NCBI GenBank assembly: GCA_021151835.1
Contig: JAGKWO010000014.1
Location: 1 to 64,000 of the forward strand
Direction of reading: 5' to 3'
DNA length: 64,000 nucleotides
Source: Gammaproteobacteria bacterium
Lineage (GTDB): Bacteria; Pseudomonadota; Gammaproteobacteria; Pseudomonadales; Cellvibrionaceae
The notes beneath the pieces were generated by a model. It saw nothing but the letters and a program-made list of their open reading frames with translations. It did no database searches and was not told the origin of the DNA. The translations under genes and the position numbers were made by a program. Below, in pieces: positions 9,085 to 18,524 of the stretch (its first letter is position 1; each line of letters starts with the position of its first letter).

Positions 9085-10752
9085 TTACTTACTGGTATCG
9101 GCGTTTTCGATTTGTTTGGTAATCACATACTGCTGGGCAATAGACAACAGGTTGTTTGTTACCCAATACAACACCATACCGGCCGGGAACCACAGGAACA
9201 TGATGGTGAACACAATCGGCAACATTTGCATGATGCGCGCTTGCATCGGATCAGTGGGTTGCGGGTTCAGCTTCTGCATAAACCACATGGTGATGCCGTA
9301 AATAATGGGCAGTACGAAATACGGATCTTTTACCGACAAATCAGTAATCCAGCCAAAGAATGGCGAGTGGCGGAGTTCCACCGATTCCATTAATACGTAA
9401 TAGAAGGCAAGGAATACTGGCATCTGGATCAATAACGGCAAGCAGCCACCAAATGGATTTACTTGCTCATTCTTATAAAGCTTCATCATCTCTTGCGAGA
9501 ACTTCTGTCGGTCATCGCCATAACGTTCTTTCATTTCTGCCATTTTGGGCGCTAACTTGCGCATTTTCGCCATGGATTTATAGCTGGTTGCAGAAAGTTT
9601 AAAGAACAGGGCTTTGATAATGATGATCAGGCCGATAATCGCCAGACCCCAGTTTCCAACCAGGTCGTGGATAGCTTTCATTACCCAGAATAAGGGTTTG
9701 GATAACCACCACAGCCAACCGTAGTCCACGGTTAACTCGAGGTGAGGGGATATTTCTTCCAAACGTTCGGTATCTTTGGGCCCAGCATAGAAGCTGGCGC
9801 CAAAACTACCTTGTGTTCCCGGAGCGACTTCGTTCACTTTGCCGGTAAAGCCAAGCAGATAGAGGTCATTGGTGCCTAGCTTGCGCAAACTGAAGGTGTT
9901 GTCACTATTGGCATCCGGAATCCAGGCGCTAATGAAATAGTGTTGCACCATCGCAACCCAGCCACCCGGGCGAGTGGTTTTGAATTCACTTTCGGCGATT
10001 TTGGCAAAGGTGAATTTTTTATAGTTTTCTTCGGTAGTGGTGATGGCAGCACCCAGGAACGGGTTCATTTCCAATGCACTGACTTTTACGAAGTTTTGGC
10101 TATCCCGTTTGATCTGGCCATAAAGCTGTGCGGACCAGGGCGAGCTGCTTTGGTTATCAATCAGATAGTCAACCTTCACCAGGTATTCGCCGCGTTTGAA
10201 CGTGAAGCGCTTGGTGATTTTCACATCACCTTGCTGAAGTACCAAATCAACTTGCAGTTGATCTTGCCCATCGGCTAACTGATAGGCTGATTTCTCACTA
10301 CTAAATACCGGACGACCTTGTGCAGTATCGGTGCCGTTGGCGCCAACCAAACCACTTTGTGCGACATATACATGACTGTCATGGCTATCCAGCAACAAGA
10401 ATGGCTGGTCGGGAGTATCCAGTTTGGCGTAATAACGTGGCAGCGCGACTTTTACAACATCGCCGCCTTGCGCATTGATAACCACATCAAGGCTATCGGT
10501 TTTTACGCTGATCAATTGGGGTGCAGCTACTGGTGCGGTGGTTGTTTCCGGCACGCTATTGGTAGCGGTAGGTATTTCCCCGTTTGTGGCTGTGGAAACC
10601 GGGGCATCACTGCTGGTATTGGCGGCGCTAGTAGTTTGGGCAGCTACAGCCGGTTGGGTGGGAAGTTTTTCCTGGTATTCATGCCAGCGAATAACTAACA
10701 GTAATAGGGTTGCGAGAATTGCTGCAACTAACAGGTTTTTTTGCCAATCCAT
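9085..10752 (-). CDS. yidC: Membrane protein insertase YidC
   Basis: YidC inserts and folds inner-membrane proteins, alone or with SecYEG. The protein has an N-terminal membrane anchor (KNLLVAAILATLLLLVIRW), a large periplasmic beta domain that follows a low-complexity Ala/Thr-rich segment, and the conserved C-terminal five-helix core with NPFGGCLPLLIQMPVFLAFY. I place the start at the ATG ending at 10752 (MDWQKNLL), two bases past the yidD stop. A frame five codons longer (to 10767) would overlap yidD and lacks a ribosome binding site. Length about 555 residues, usual for gammaproteobacteria. Confidence 0.97.
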   Translation of the reverse strand: MDWQKNLLVAAILATLLLLVIRWHEYQEKLPTQPAVAAQTTSAANTSSDAPVSTATNGEIPTATNSVPETTTAPVAAPQLISVKTDSLDVVINAQGGDVVKVALPRYYAKLDTPDQPFLLLDSHDSHVYVAQSGLVGANGTDTAQGRPVFSSEKSAYQLADGQDQLQVDLVLQQGDVKITKRFTFKRGEYLVKVDYLIDNQSSSPWSAQLYGQIKRDSQNFVKVSALEMNPFLGAAITTTEENYKKFTFAKIAESEFKTTRPGGWVAMVQHYFISAWIPDANSDNTFSLRKLGTNDLYLLGFTGKVNEVAPGTQGSFGASFYAGPKDTERLEEISPHLELTVDYGWLWWLSKPLFWVMKAIHDLVGNWGLAIIGLIIIIKALFFKLSATSYKSMAKMRKLAPKMAEMKERYGDDRQKFSQEMMKLYKNEQVNPFGGCLPLLIQMPVFLAFYYVLMESVELRHSPFFGWITDLSVKDPYFVLPIIYGITMWFMQKLNPQPTDPMQARIMQMLPIVFTIMFLWFPAGMVLYWVTNNLLSIAQQYVITKQIENADTSK

Positions 10753-10753
10753 C

Positions 10754-11056
10754 TTAATGACTGCCATCTGTAGGGTGTGAATGAAAGTGTGAACAACAAT
10801 TTTTTTTCAGTTCCGGGACTGGATCTATCCCGCCTTCATGCCATGGATGGCATTTCAGAAGGCGGCGCAGGGTTAGATAAGACCCGATAAAAAATCCATA
10901 ACGCTGCAGCGATTCTTCTGAATAGTGGGAACACGTCGGATAAAACCGGCATTGGTTGCCAATCCAGGGGCTGAGCAAATAGCGATAGCCATGAATAACT
11001 TTAATGGCTACCCACACCAGGCACTGGTGAATCTTAATGATCAGTTGCTTGAACAT
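10754..11056 (-). CDS. yidD: Membrane protein insertion efficiency factor YidD
   Basis: YidD is a small membrane-associated protein that assists YidC-dependent insertion. The 100-residue product contains the family signature GYRYLLSPWIGNQCRFYPTCSHYSEESL and GSYLTLRRLLKCHPWHEGGIDPVPE. It overlaps the end of rnpA by 23 bases and ends two bases before yidC, consistent with the conserved rpmH-rnpA-yidD-yidC-mnmE operon. The last 15 or so residues, rich in His, Ser and Cys, extend beyond the usual family length. Confidence 0.95.
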   Translation of the reverse strand: MFKQLIIKIHQCLVWVAIKVIHGYRYLLSPWIGNQCRFYPTCSHYSEESLQRYGFFIGSYLTLRRLLKCHPWHEGGIDPVPELKKNCCSHFHSHPTDGSH

Positions 11057-11528
11057 TACTATCTACCGCTTGTTGTGCCGGGGGTTGCGATCTTAACCCA
11101 TGCTGGCGCGCTTTTTTTAAAATTCGAAGCCATTGTTGGTTAAGTTGCTGGGTGAATGCGTTGTTATCAAGATTTTCCAGGCCTTTGCGTGACAGGACGA
11201 TTACATCAATCCCGCTAAACGTATGCTGGTTTATACGAAAGCTTTCGCGAATCAGGCGTTTGAATCGGTTGCGCTGTACTGCAAAGCGCAAGTGCTTTTT
11301 AGCAATGACCAATCCGAGGCGTGGATAATCCAGGTCATTAGTGCGGGCAAGGATCAGGAAATGCTGGTGTGAAGCGCGAAATGGGGCATCATCAAAAACC
11401 CGTTGAAAATCACCGGATTCCAATAAACGCAACGATTTGGGAAATAAAAAAGAAGAAGCAGAGCGAGAATCAGGAAGTTGATTCGAACTAGCAGGCTGTT
11501 GAGATTCTATTTTGGTTGACATAAGCAC
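11034..11528 (-). CDS. rnpA: Ribonuclease P protein component
   Basis: RnpA is the protein subunit of RNase P, which trims the 5' ends of precursor tRNAs. The family core starts at about residue 29 (FPKSLRLLESGDFQRVF) and includes the RNA-binding motif VQRNRFKRLIRESFR. The 164 residues exceed the usual 115-135 because of a Ser/Gln-rich N-terminal extension and a Gln/Ala-rich tail. The first start is GTG at 11526-11528; an ATG two codons on (11520-11522) is equally possible. It lies about 100 bases after rpmH. Confidence 0.95.
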   Translation of the reverse strand: MLMSTKIESQQPASSNQLPDSRSASSFLFPKSLRLLESGDFQRVFDDAPFRASHQHFLILARTNDLDYPRLGLVIAKKHLRFAVQRNRFKRLIRESFRINQHTFSGIDVIVLSRKGLENLDNNAFTQQLNQQWLRILKKARQHGLRSQPPAQQAVDSNVQATDH

Positions 11529-11629
11529 ACAAAAAATAGTCTTGGGTGAACCGTCATCGACTACTTTTATTTACCAGGCCAATAACGAATGTCAACAAAC
11601 TGCTAGTGAACCAAGAAGCGAAGCGCCAA

Positions 11630-11767
11630 TTAAACTTGGGTCAGCGCTTTACGGCCTTTGGCGCGACGACGAGCCAAAACCAAACGGCCACCTTTAGTAG
11701 CCATACGAGCACGGAAACCGTGGTTGCGAACGCGCTTCAGATTGCTGGGTTGGAATGTTCTTTTCAT
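11630..11767 (-). CDS. rpmH: 50S ribosomal protein L34
   Basis: L34 is a very basic large-subunit ribosomal protein. The 45-codon frame reads MKRTFQPSNLKRVRNHGFRA and continues through ATKGGRLVLARRRAKGRKAL to a TAA, matching the near-invariant L34 sequence throughout. It starts at ATG 11765-11767 and is the first gene leftward from the dnaA promoter region, divergent to dnaA, as in Pseudomonas. Confidence 0.98.
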   Translation of the reverse strand: MKRTFQPSNLKRVRNHGFRARMATKGGRLVLARRRAKGRKALTQV

Positions 11768-12152
11768 GATAAACCTGTTAAAAATCCTGAGTTAATTCAC
11801 ACGGTGTGCGAAAAGAGGCGGAATTCTAATGAAGGGCTTCTGCTAAAGCAAATTATTTTGAGCAAATTATCTACAAAAATTGGAAAAACTCCCAAATCAC
11901 AGTTTATGCCAGCTTTCCCCCAGTTAATTCATAAGTTGTTAACAGGTTTATCCACAGGATTGACATTTAAATCATTTGAAATGTCGGAGCGAAGTCTATG
12001 CTTCACTGTTCGTAACACCTTGAATTTCAATGGCTAAGTTTTAATCCATTGGATTTATTTTTGACATTTACTGTGGATAACTTTTTAACGCGAGAGTAGA
12101 CTTGCTCCCCCCTTGTTAACAATAGAACGCGGGAGCGTTGCGGGAGTTTGGT
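11768..12152. other. rpmH-dnaA intergenic region with DnaA boxes, second candidate oriC and dnaA promoter
   Basis: This divergent gap holds two perfect DnaA boxes, TTATCCACA at 11948-11956 and its complement at 12072-12080, in opposite orientations. The surrounding sequence is A/T-rich (11840-12080) with several TTAAT/TTGTTAACA elements. In Pseudomonas this same interval is the origin, and in most bacteria it also carries autoregulated dnaA promoters. It must contain the leftward rpmH and rightward dnaA promoters. Two boxes are fewer than usual for a complete origin. Confidence 0.55.
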
Positions 12153-13670
12153 TTGTTGCAATCAATTTGGAAATTATGTGCCGCCAGCTTGCAGGATGAA
12201 TTGCCTTCACAGCAATTCAATACCTGGATACGGCCTTTGCAAATTGATGAGTCGGCGGCTCCGCTTGAGCTTAAATTGCTAGCGCCCAATCGTTTCATTT
12301 GTGATTGGGTAAATGATAAGTTCCTGAATCGGATTCGCGAGTTAGCACTTCATTATCATCAGGACAAAAGTATCAATGTGGCGGTGGGGGTTATTACGCG
12401 CGCCGCTCCCGGTTTTCAGGCTCGCCCTCTAATTACTACGCCAGAACCAATTCAAAATTTATCCCTGGTTGATGTTCCGGCTTCACCAGGTGTGCCGCTG
12501 GCGCGAGTTCAAAAAATAGAATTAATTACTAACCCTGTGCAGAATTCCGGCGATTTTGAAGGTAAATCCCTTAATAATGCTGAAGAACTGCTGATTGATT
12601 CCACTTCCAGGCCCACGCCGGAACTGGATGTTGAAGGTGGTCTTAAACACAGCAATTATTTAAATGTATCCTCTACTTTCGCTACGTTTGTAGAAGGCAA
12701 GTCAAACCAGTTGGGTTTGGCGGCCGCGCGCCAGGTTGCAGAAAATCCCGGAGGAGCTTACAACCCACTATTTATTTATGGTGGTGTGGGTTTAGGTAAA
12801 ACCCATTTGATGCAAGCAGTGGGTAATGCGATGGTTGCGCGTAATCCCAACGCGAAAGTAGTGTATTTGCACTCCGAACGATTTGTTGCCGATATGGTAA
12901 AAGCACTTCAGCTGAATGCCATTAATGACTTCAAACGTTATTACCGTTCGATGGATGCCTTGTTAATTGACGATATCCAGTTTTTCGCCGGTAAAGAGCG
13001 CTCCCAGGAAGAGTTTTTCCATACATTTAATTCACTTCTTGAGGGCGGCCGCCAAATTATTCTAACTTGTGATAGATTTCCTAAGGAAATCAATGGGTTA
13101 GAGGAACGATTAAAATCCCGTTTTGGTTGGGGACTAACGGTTGCGGTAGAGCCGCCGGAATTGGAAACCCGTGTTGCCATCCTGATGAAAAAAGCGGAGC
13201 AGGTGAATATTGATTTGCCCCATGAAGCTGCTTTTTTTATAGCCCAGCGTATTCGTGCAAATGTACGTGATCTGGAAGGTGCACTTAAACGTGTAATTGC
13301 CAGCGCCAACTTCACCGGGCGTCCGATAGATGTCGAGCTGGTGCGTGAAGCATTGAAGGATTTACTTGCATTACAGGAGAAGCAGGTTGGAATTGATAAT
13401 ATCCAACGCGTAGTGTGTGAGTACTACAAGATAAAAATGAACGACATGATTTCGAAGCGCCGAAGTCGCTCTGTCGCTCGTCCACGCCAGGTGGCAATGG
13501 CCCTGGCAAAAGAACTAACGAATCATAGTTTGCCGGAAATTGGTGAGGCGTTTGGCGGTCGCGACCATACCACTGTGCTTCATGCCTGTCGGAAAATTAA
13601 AGAATTACAGGAAGAAACGGCGGATATCCGCGAAGATATGAAAAATTTGCTGCGTTCGCTAACAACTTGA
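12153..13670 (+). CDS. dnaA: Chromosomal replication initiator DnaA, TTG start
   Basis: DnaA binds DnaA boxes and opens the origin. Domain I begins SIWKLCAASLQDELPSQQFNTWIRPLQ. After a variable linker (about residues 85-170) comes the AAA+ domain with Walker A GGVGLGKTHLMQ and Walker B LLIDDIQFF. Domain IV ends with the box-binding signature GGRDHTTVLHACRKI. No ATG or GTG is available between the upstream TAG (12123) and the conserved part. TTG at 12153 gives the same N-terminal length as E. coli and Pseudomonas DnaA and has CGGGAG six bases upstream. TTG at 12138 would place the ribosome binding site too close, and TTG at 12156 is also possible. Confidence 0.97.
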   Translation: MLQSIWKLCAASLQDELPSQQFNTWIRPLQIDESAAPLELKLLAPNRFICDWVNDKFLNRIRELALHYHQDKSINVAVGVITRAAPGFQARPLITTPEPIQNLSLVDVPASPGVPLARVQKIELITNPVQNSGDFEGKSLNNAEELLIDSTSRPTPELDVEGGLKHSNYLNVSSTFATFVEGKSNQLGLAAARQVAENPGGAYNPLFIYGGVGLGKTHLMQAVGNAMVARNPNAKVVYLHSERFVADMVKALQLNAINDFKRYYRSMDALLIDDIQFFAGKERSQEEFFHTFNSLLEGGRQIILTCDRFPKEINGLEERLKSRFGWGLTVAVEPPELETRVAILMKKAEQVNIDLPHEAAFFIAQRIRANVRDLEGALKRVIASANFTGRPIDVELVREALKDLLALQEKQVGIDNIQRVVCEYYKIKMNDMISKRRSRSVARPRQVAMALAKELTNHSLPEIGEAFGGRDHTTVLHACRKIKELQEETADIREDMKNLLRSLTT

Positions 13671-13771
13671 TTTATAAAAGCTGGTTAGGTTTTGGTGCAG
13701 TGTTATTTGGCAGAAAAAGTTGCCCGAAGAACATCCAATAAGTCCCGGAAGATTACTTAAGAGACCATCAC

Positions 13772-14875
13772 ATGAAATTTGCCGTTTCCCGCGAAGCCCT
13801 CATTAAGCCCTTACAACTGGTAGCTGGTGTGGTGGAGCGTCGCCAGACGCTGCCGGTATTATCCAATGTATTGATTCAACTCCAGGGCGATCAGTTGTCA
13901 TTGACTGGTACTGATTTGGAAGTGGAAATTATTGGTCGCCTGACATTGGACCAACCGGGTCAATCTGGGGAGATAACGGTTCCGGCACGTAAGCTGGTGG
14001 ATATCTGCAGATCGCTACCTGATGGCAGCAATATTGAGTTCACCTTAGAGGAAAACCGGATTCTGGTTAAGTCCGGCCGCAGCCGGTTCACATTATCAAC
14101 TCTCCCTGCTTCAGATTTTCCGAATGTAGAAGATACTCCCGGTAATTTGCGTTTTAGTTGTGCCCAGCAAGAAGTGAAGCGTTTGATTGAGCGTACTGCT
14201 TTTGCGATGGCCCAACAGGACGTTCGTTATTATTTGAATGGAATGCTATGGGAAGTGAGACAAGACCAATTACGTGTGGTAGCTACTGATGGACATCGTA
14301 TGGCGATGTGCACCCGCGCCATAGCGGTTAATTCCAGCGATGTTATCCAGGCAATTTTGCCACGTAAGGGTGTTTTGGAATTATCCCGTTTGTTGGATGA
14401 TTCAACTGCCCAGGTGGAAGTCGTATTAAGTTCGAACCATATTCGTGTTACTTCAATTGATTACACCTTTACTTCCAAATTAGTGGATGGCAAGTTCCCT
14501 GAATATGAGCGGGTGCTGCCGCGCGGTGGTAATAAAGTCGTCATTGGTTCGCGTTTGGAACTGAAGCAGGCATTTGCCCGTACCGCTATTTTGTCTAATG
14601 AAAAGTATCGCGGAGTGCGTTTGTTGTTGTCTGACGGTACTTTAACAATCGTTGCTAACAACCCTGAGCAGGAAGAAGCGGAAGAACAGGTTACGGTAGA
14701 TTATTCGGGTGATTCACTTGAAGTTGGTTTTAATGTGAGTTATTTGCAGGACGTAACTAATGTAATCAGTAACGAAAATGTGAAGATTACCTTATCTGAT
14801 GCAAACTCCAGTGCACTGTTGGAAGAGCCGGAAAATAGTGACTCCCTCTATGTAGTTATGCCGATGCGCCTGTAA
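13772..14875 (+). CDS. dnaN: DNA polymerase III beta subunit (sliding clamp)
   Basis: The beta clamp encircles DNA and tethers DNA polymerase III. The 367-residue protein has the three repeated clamp domains, beginning MKFAVSREALIKPLQLVAGVVERRQTLPVL, with the central RYYLNGMLWEV and ATDGHRMA motifs and the C-terminal SLYVVMPMRL that ends in the canonical VMPMRL. It lies about 100 bases after dnaA and 33 bases before recF. Confidence 0.98.
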   Translation: MKFAVSREALIKPLQLVAGVVERRQTLPVLSNVLIQLQGDQLSLTGTDLEVEIIGRLTLDQPGQSGEITVPARKLVDICRSLPDGSNIEFTLEENRILVKSGRSRFTLSTLPASDFPNVEDTPGNLRFSCAQQEVKRLIERTAFAMAQQDVRYYLNGMLWEVRQDQLRVVATDGHRMAMCTRAIAVNSSDVIQAILPRKGVLELSRLLDDSTAQVEVVLSSNHIRVTSIDYTFTSKLVDGKFPEYERVLPRGGNKVVIGSRLELKQAFARTAILSNEKYRGVRLLLSDGTLTIVANNPEQEEAEEQVTVDYSGDSLEVGFNVSYLQDVTNVISNENVKITLSDANSSALLEEPENSDSLYVVMPMRL

Positions 14876-14908
14876 AGGTGCATTGGTAGTTAACTGTCTG
14901 TTGGTCGT

Positions 14909-16030
14909 ATGACCTTAAAGCGTTTATTTATCCAGAACCTACGCAATCTTGAAGGAGTGGATATCACTCCGTCATTGCAGGTGAATCTGATTTTTGGTGA
15001 GAACGGCTCAGGTAAAACCTCCCTATTGGAGGCTATTAATCTACTTGCTTTAGGTCGTTCTTTTCGCAGCCATAAACACAAGCCGCTGATCAATCATCAG
15101 CAAAAATCTTTTACGGTATTTGGACGTGTTTTTACCGACGATGAATCAGATGTCCCTATCGGAATAAGCCGACATTTTGATGGTGAGGCCAGTTTTAAGG
15201 CTAATGGAGTAGTAGTTCCTTCTGCGGCTGAACTTGCTGCTTATCTTCCAGTGCAGGTGATCAATTCGGATACCTTTCTATTATTGGAAGGCAGTCCAAA
15301 AGTGAGACGACAATTTATCGATTGGTTAGTGTTTCACGTGGAACCTAATTTCTTTCCTGCATGGAAAGCTATCCAGCGTTGCTTGAAACACCGCAATAGC
15401 CTGTTGCGGCGTGATAGAATAGATCCTTTTGAACTAGCTCCATGGGACAAGGAACTTATTGATCTAACTAATAAGATTCATGATTTTCGCACTGAATGCA
15501 TGGCCCAGTTCAACGAGACCTTTGCTGATTTATTAAAGGAATTTATCAATATCGATGGCATTGCGCTAGGGTACTATCGCGGCTGGGATAAAGACAAACC
15601 CTATATTGATGTTCTTACTGATTCTTTCGAGCGTGATAGACGCCATGGTTTTACCCACGCCGGCAGTCATAGAGCAGATTTAAAAATAACAGTTAATGGG
15701 ATAGACGCGGCGGAAGTGTTATCTCGTGGTCAGCAAAAACTGCTGGTTTGCGCACTTAAAATAGCGCAAGGCTATGTGTTTAGCAGAATTACGGGTCGTA
15801 AATCGGTTTATTTGGTGGACGATTTGCCAGCCGAGTTAGACGGGAAACATCGCGCCTTATTAGTGGACTGGCTTAATACAATGGATACTCAAGTATTTAT
15901 TACAGGAGTTGAAGCAGAAGCATTGCTTTCGAGCTGGCGTGATAAGACGGAAATAACCCCTAAAATGTTCCACGTGGAACAGGGCAGGGTAACTGAGGTG
16001 AATCCTTTCCCTCCTGTTATTGCCCAATGA
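14909..16030 (+). CDS. recF: DNA replication and repair protein RecF
   Basis: RecF is an ABC-type ATPase that helps load RecA at gaps. The 373-residue protein has Walker A GENGSGKTSLLEAINLL near the N terminus, the signature region around LSRGQQKLLVCALKIAQG, and Walker B VYLVDDLPAELD. The coding sequence carries two parS-like palindromes (15330-15345 and 15966-15981). Overlapping them with coding sequence constrains the residues at those positions (for example FHVE near the C terminus). Confidence 0.97.
   Translation: MTLKRLFIQNLRNLEGVDITPSLQVNLIFGENGSGKTSLLEAINLLALGRSFRSHKHKPLINHQQKSFTVFGRVFTDDESDVPIGISRHFDGEASFKANGVVVPSAAELAAYLPVQVINSDTFLLLEGSPKVRRQFIDWLVFHVEPNFFPAWKAIQRCLKHRNSLLRRDRIDPFELAPWDKELIDLTNKIHDFRTECMAQFNETFADLLKEFINIDGIALGYYRGWDKDKPYIDVLTDSFERDRRHGFTHAGSHRADLKITVNGIDAAEVLSRGQQKLLVCALKIAQGYVFSRITGRKSVYLVDDLPAELDGKHRALLVDWLNTMDTQVFITGVEAEALLSSWRDKTEITPKMFHVEQGRVTEVNPFPPVIAQ
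15330..15345. promoter_or_regulatory. parS-like ParB binding site inside recF
   Basis: TGTTTCACGTGGAACC matches the bacterial parS consensus TGTTTCACGTGAAACA at 14 of 16 positions and keeps the central CACGTG. ParB would bind here to seed the partition complex. Confidence 0.75.
15966..15981. promoter_or_regulatory. parS site inside recF, perfect 16-bp palindrome
   Basis: TGTTCCACGTGGAACA is a perfect palindrome and equals the Pseudomonas-type parS sequence. It lies near the 3' end of recF, about 12 kb from parAB and between dnaA and gyrB, where pseudomonad parS sites also cluster. Confidence 0.85.
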
Positions 16031-16087
16031 GATTATGCGCAATTTACTTATGTTGGTTGCTACTGAACAAAAAAGCGGAGAATAGCT

Positions 16088-18508
16088 ATGTCAGAAGAGA
16101 ATGTTTACGACTCGTCCAGTATTAAGGTCCTTAAAGGCCTGGATGCGGTGCGTAAGCGCCCAGGGATGTACATTGGCGACACTGATGACGGTTCAGGCCT
16201 GCATCATATGGTATTTGAAGTCGTGGATAATTCCATCGATGAAGCACTGGCAGGGCACTGCGATGAAGTGCGTGTCGTCATTCATCCTGATGAAACTGTC
16301 TCTGTCTCTGATAATGGCCGTGGTATTCCCACTGAAATGCATGAAGAAGGTGTATCGGCTGCTGAAGTTATCATGACCGTACTCCATGCCGGTGGTAAGT
16401 TTGATGACAACACCTATAAGGTGTCTGGCGGCTTACACGGTGTGGGCGTATCTGTAGTAAATGCTTTATCTGAATATTTGAAGTTGACCATACGCCGCGG
16501 TGGCAAGATCCATGAGCAAATTTATCGCCATGGCGTACCAGATGAGCCTCTCAAGGTAGTAGGCGATTCAACAACAACAGGCACTGAAGTCCATTTTAAA
16601 CCTTCCGCTGAAACCTTTACCAATATCGAATTCCATTTCGAATTACTGGCCAAGCGCTTGCGCGAGCTCTCATTCTTAAACTCTGGCGTACGCATAGTAT
16701 TGAAAGATGAGCGCACGGCGAAGGAAGAGGTTTACCAATATGAAGGTGGTTTACGCGCTTTCGTAGAACATTTAAACAAAAACAAAACTCCCATTAACAA
16801 AATGGTGCACTTTGTTTCGCTCAAACGTGATGATGGTATAGGTGTAGAAGTCGCATTGCAGTGGAACGATTCCTTCCAGGAAAACCTGTTCTGTTATACC
16901 AACAATATTCCCCAGCGCGACGGTGGTACTCATCTGGCTGGCTTTCGGGCAGCATTGACTCGCGGCCTGAATGGCTATATTGAGAAAGAAGGTATTGCCA
17001 AAAATGCCAAAGTTGCCACTACCGGTGACGATGCCCGTGAAGGCTTGACGGCGATTATCTCGGTTAAGGTGCCTGACCCTAAATTTTCCAGCCAGACTAA
17101 AGACAAACTGGTGTCATCCGAGGTGAAAACTGCGGTAGAGCAGGAGATGAACGAGCATTTCGGCGCTTACCTGCTGGAAAACCCGCAAGAAGCCAAAGCC
17201 ATCGTGGGAAAAATGATTGATGCTGCGCGCGCTCGCGAAGCCGCACGTAAAGCCCGTGAAATGACCCGCCGCAAAGGTGCATTGGACATTGCCGGCCTGC
17301 CCGGTAAATTGGCGGATTGCCAGGAGAAAGATCCGGCGCTTTCCGAACTCTATCTGGTAGAGGGTGATTCTGCGGGCGGCTCCGCTAAACAAGGTCGCGC
17401 CCGTAAAACCCAGGCAATTCTGCCGCTCAAAGGTAAAATCCTCAACGTAGAAAAAGCACGTTTCGATAAGATGCTTTCCAGTGCGGAAGTGGGAACGCTT
17501 ATCACGGCATTAGGTTGCGGTATCGGTAAAGAAGATTACAACCCGGAAAAACTGCGTTATCACAGCATCATTATCATGACCGACGCCGACGTCGACGGTT
17601 CGCATATCCGCACATTATTGTTGACCTTCTTCTTCCGCCAGATGCGTGAGCTTATTGAGCGTGGCCATATTTATATTGCCCAACCACCACTGTACAAAAT
17701 AGCCAAGGGCAAGCAGGAACAGTACCTCAAAGACGAAGCGGCTATGACAGAATTCCTAACCCAGGCAGCGCTGGAAGATGCAGCTCTGTACGTTAATCCG
17801 AGCGCTCCCCCGATTACAGGTGGGGCACTGGAAAAGCTGGTGCAGGAATATCGCAAGGTAATGGCTACGGTTGAGCGTTTATCTCGCTTGTATCCTGCAG
17901 ATGTGCTGGAAAAAATGATTTACTTGCCGGCAATTCGCGTTGAACATTTGGCTGACCAGGGCCATATGGTCCAATGGTGTGACCAAATGGCGGCTCATTT
18001 CAGCATTGATGCACGCGCCGGAAGCCAGCGTTACAACATCACTGTGCGTGAAGACACCGAGCGCCATTTGTTCCTGCCGCAAGTGGAAATTACCGCGCAT
18101 GGGATAGCAACCCATTATCCTTTCAACCATGATTTCTTCGCTTCCGGCGAATATGCTTCAATTGTTTCACTGGGAGAAAAGCTGGAAAGTTTGATTGAGG
18201 AAGGCGCATTCATTCAACGCGGTGAACGCAAGCAACCCCTGCTCAAGTTTGCCGATGGCCTGGAATGGTTAATGAAAGAATCGCGCAAGGGATACAATAT
18301 CCAGCGCTATAAAGGTCTGGGTGAAATGAACCCGGAGCAATTATGGGAAACTACCATGAACCCTGAAACCCGTCGCATGTTGCGAGTGACAATTCAGGAT
18401 GCAATTGCAGCTGATCAAATTTTCACCTGTTTGATGGGCGATGCGGTGGAACCTCGTCGCGACTTTATCGAAACAAATGCGTTGGCTGTAGCGAACCTCG
18501 ACGTATAA
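16088..18508 (+). CDS. gyrB: DNA gyrase subunit B
   Basis: GyrB is the ATPase subunit of gyrase, which introduces negative supercoils. The 806-residue protein has the GHKL ATPase domain (VVDNSIDEALAGHCDE; DNGRGIP; GGLHGVGVSVVNAL), the transducer domain, the TOPRIM domain (EGDSAGGSAKQGR; DADVDGSHIRTLLLTFFFRQ) and the gammaproteobacterial insert before the C-terminal QRYKGLGEMNPEQLWETTM. It closes the dnaA-dnaN-recF-gyrB cluster and is followed by a strong terminator. Confidence 0.99.
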   Translation: MSEENVYDSSSIKVLKGLDAVRKRPGMYIGDTDDGSGLHHMVFEVVDNSIDEALAGHCDEVRVVIHPDETVSVSDNGRGIPTEMHEEGVSAAEVIMTVLHAGGKFDDNTYKVSGGLHGVGVSVVNALSEYLKLTIRRGGKIHEQIYRHGVPDEPLKVVGDSTTTGTEVHFKPSAETFTNIEFHFELLAKRLRELSFLNSGVRIVLKDERTAKEEVYQYEGGLRAFVEHLNKNKTPINKMVHFVSLKRDDGIGVEVALQWNDSFQENLFCYTNNIPQRDGGTHLAGFRAALTRGLNGYIEKEGIAKNAKVATTGDDAREGLTAIISVKVPDPKFSSQTKDKLVSSEVKTAVEQEMNEHFGAYLLENPQEAKAIVGKMIDAARAREAARKAREMTRRKGALDIAGLPGKLADCQEKDPALSELYLVEGDSAGGSAKQGRARKTQAILPLKGKILNVEKARFDKMLSSAEVGTLITALGCGIGKEDYNPEKLRYHSIIIMTDADVDGSHIRTLLLTFFFRQMRELIERGHIYIAQPPLYKIAKGKQEQYLKDEAAMTEFLTQAALEDAALYVNPSAPPITGGALEKLVQEYRKVMATVERLSRLYPADVLEKMIYLPAIRVEHLADQGHMVQWCDQMAAHFSIDARAGSQRYNITVREDTERHLFLPQVEITAHGIATHYPFNHDFFASGEYASIVSLGEKLESLIEEGAFIQRGERKQPLLKFADGLEWLMKESRKGYNIQRYKGLGEMNPEQLWETTMNPETRRMLRVTIQDAIAADQIFTCLMGDAVEPRRDFIETNALAVANLDV

Positions 18509-18524
18509 CGAGCCATCTGTATCT

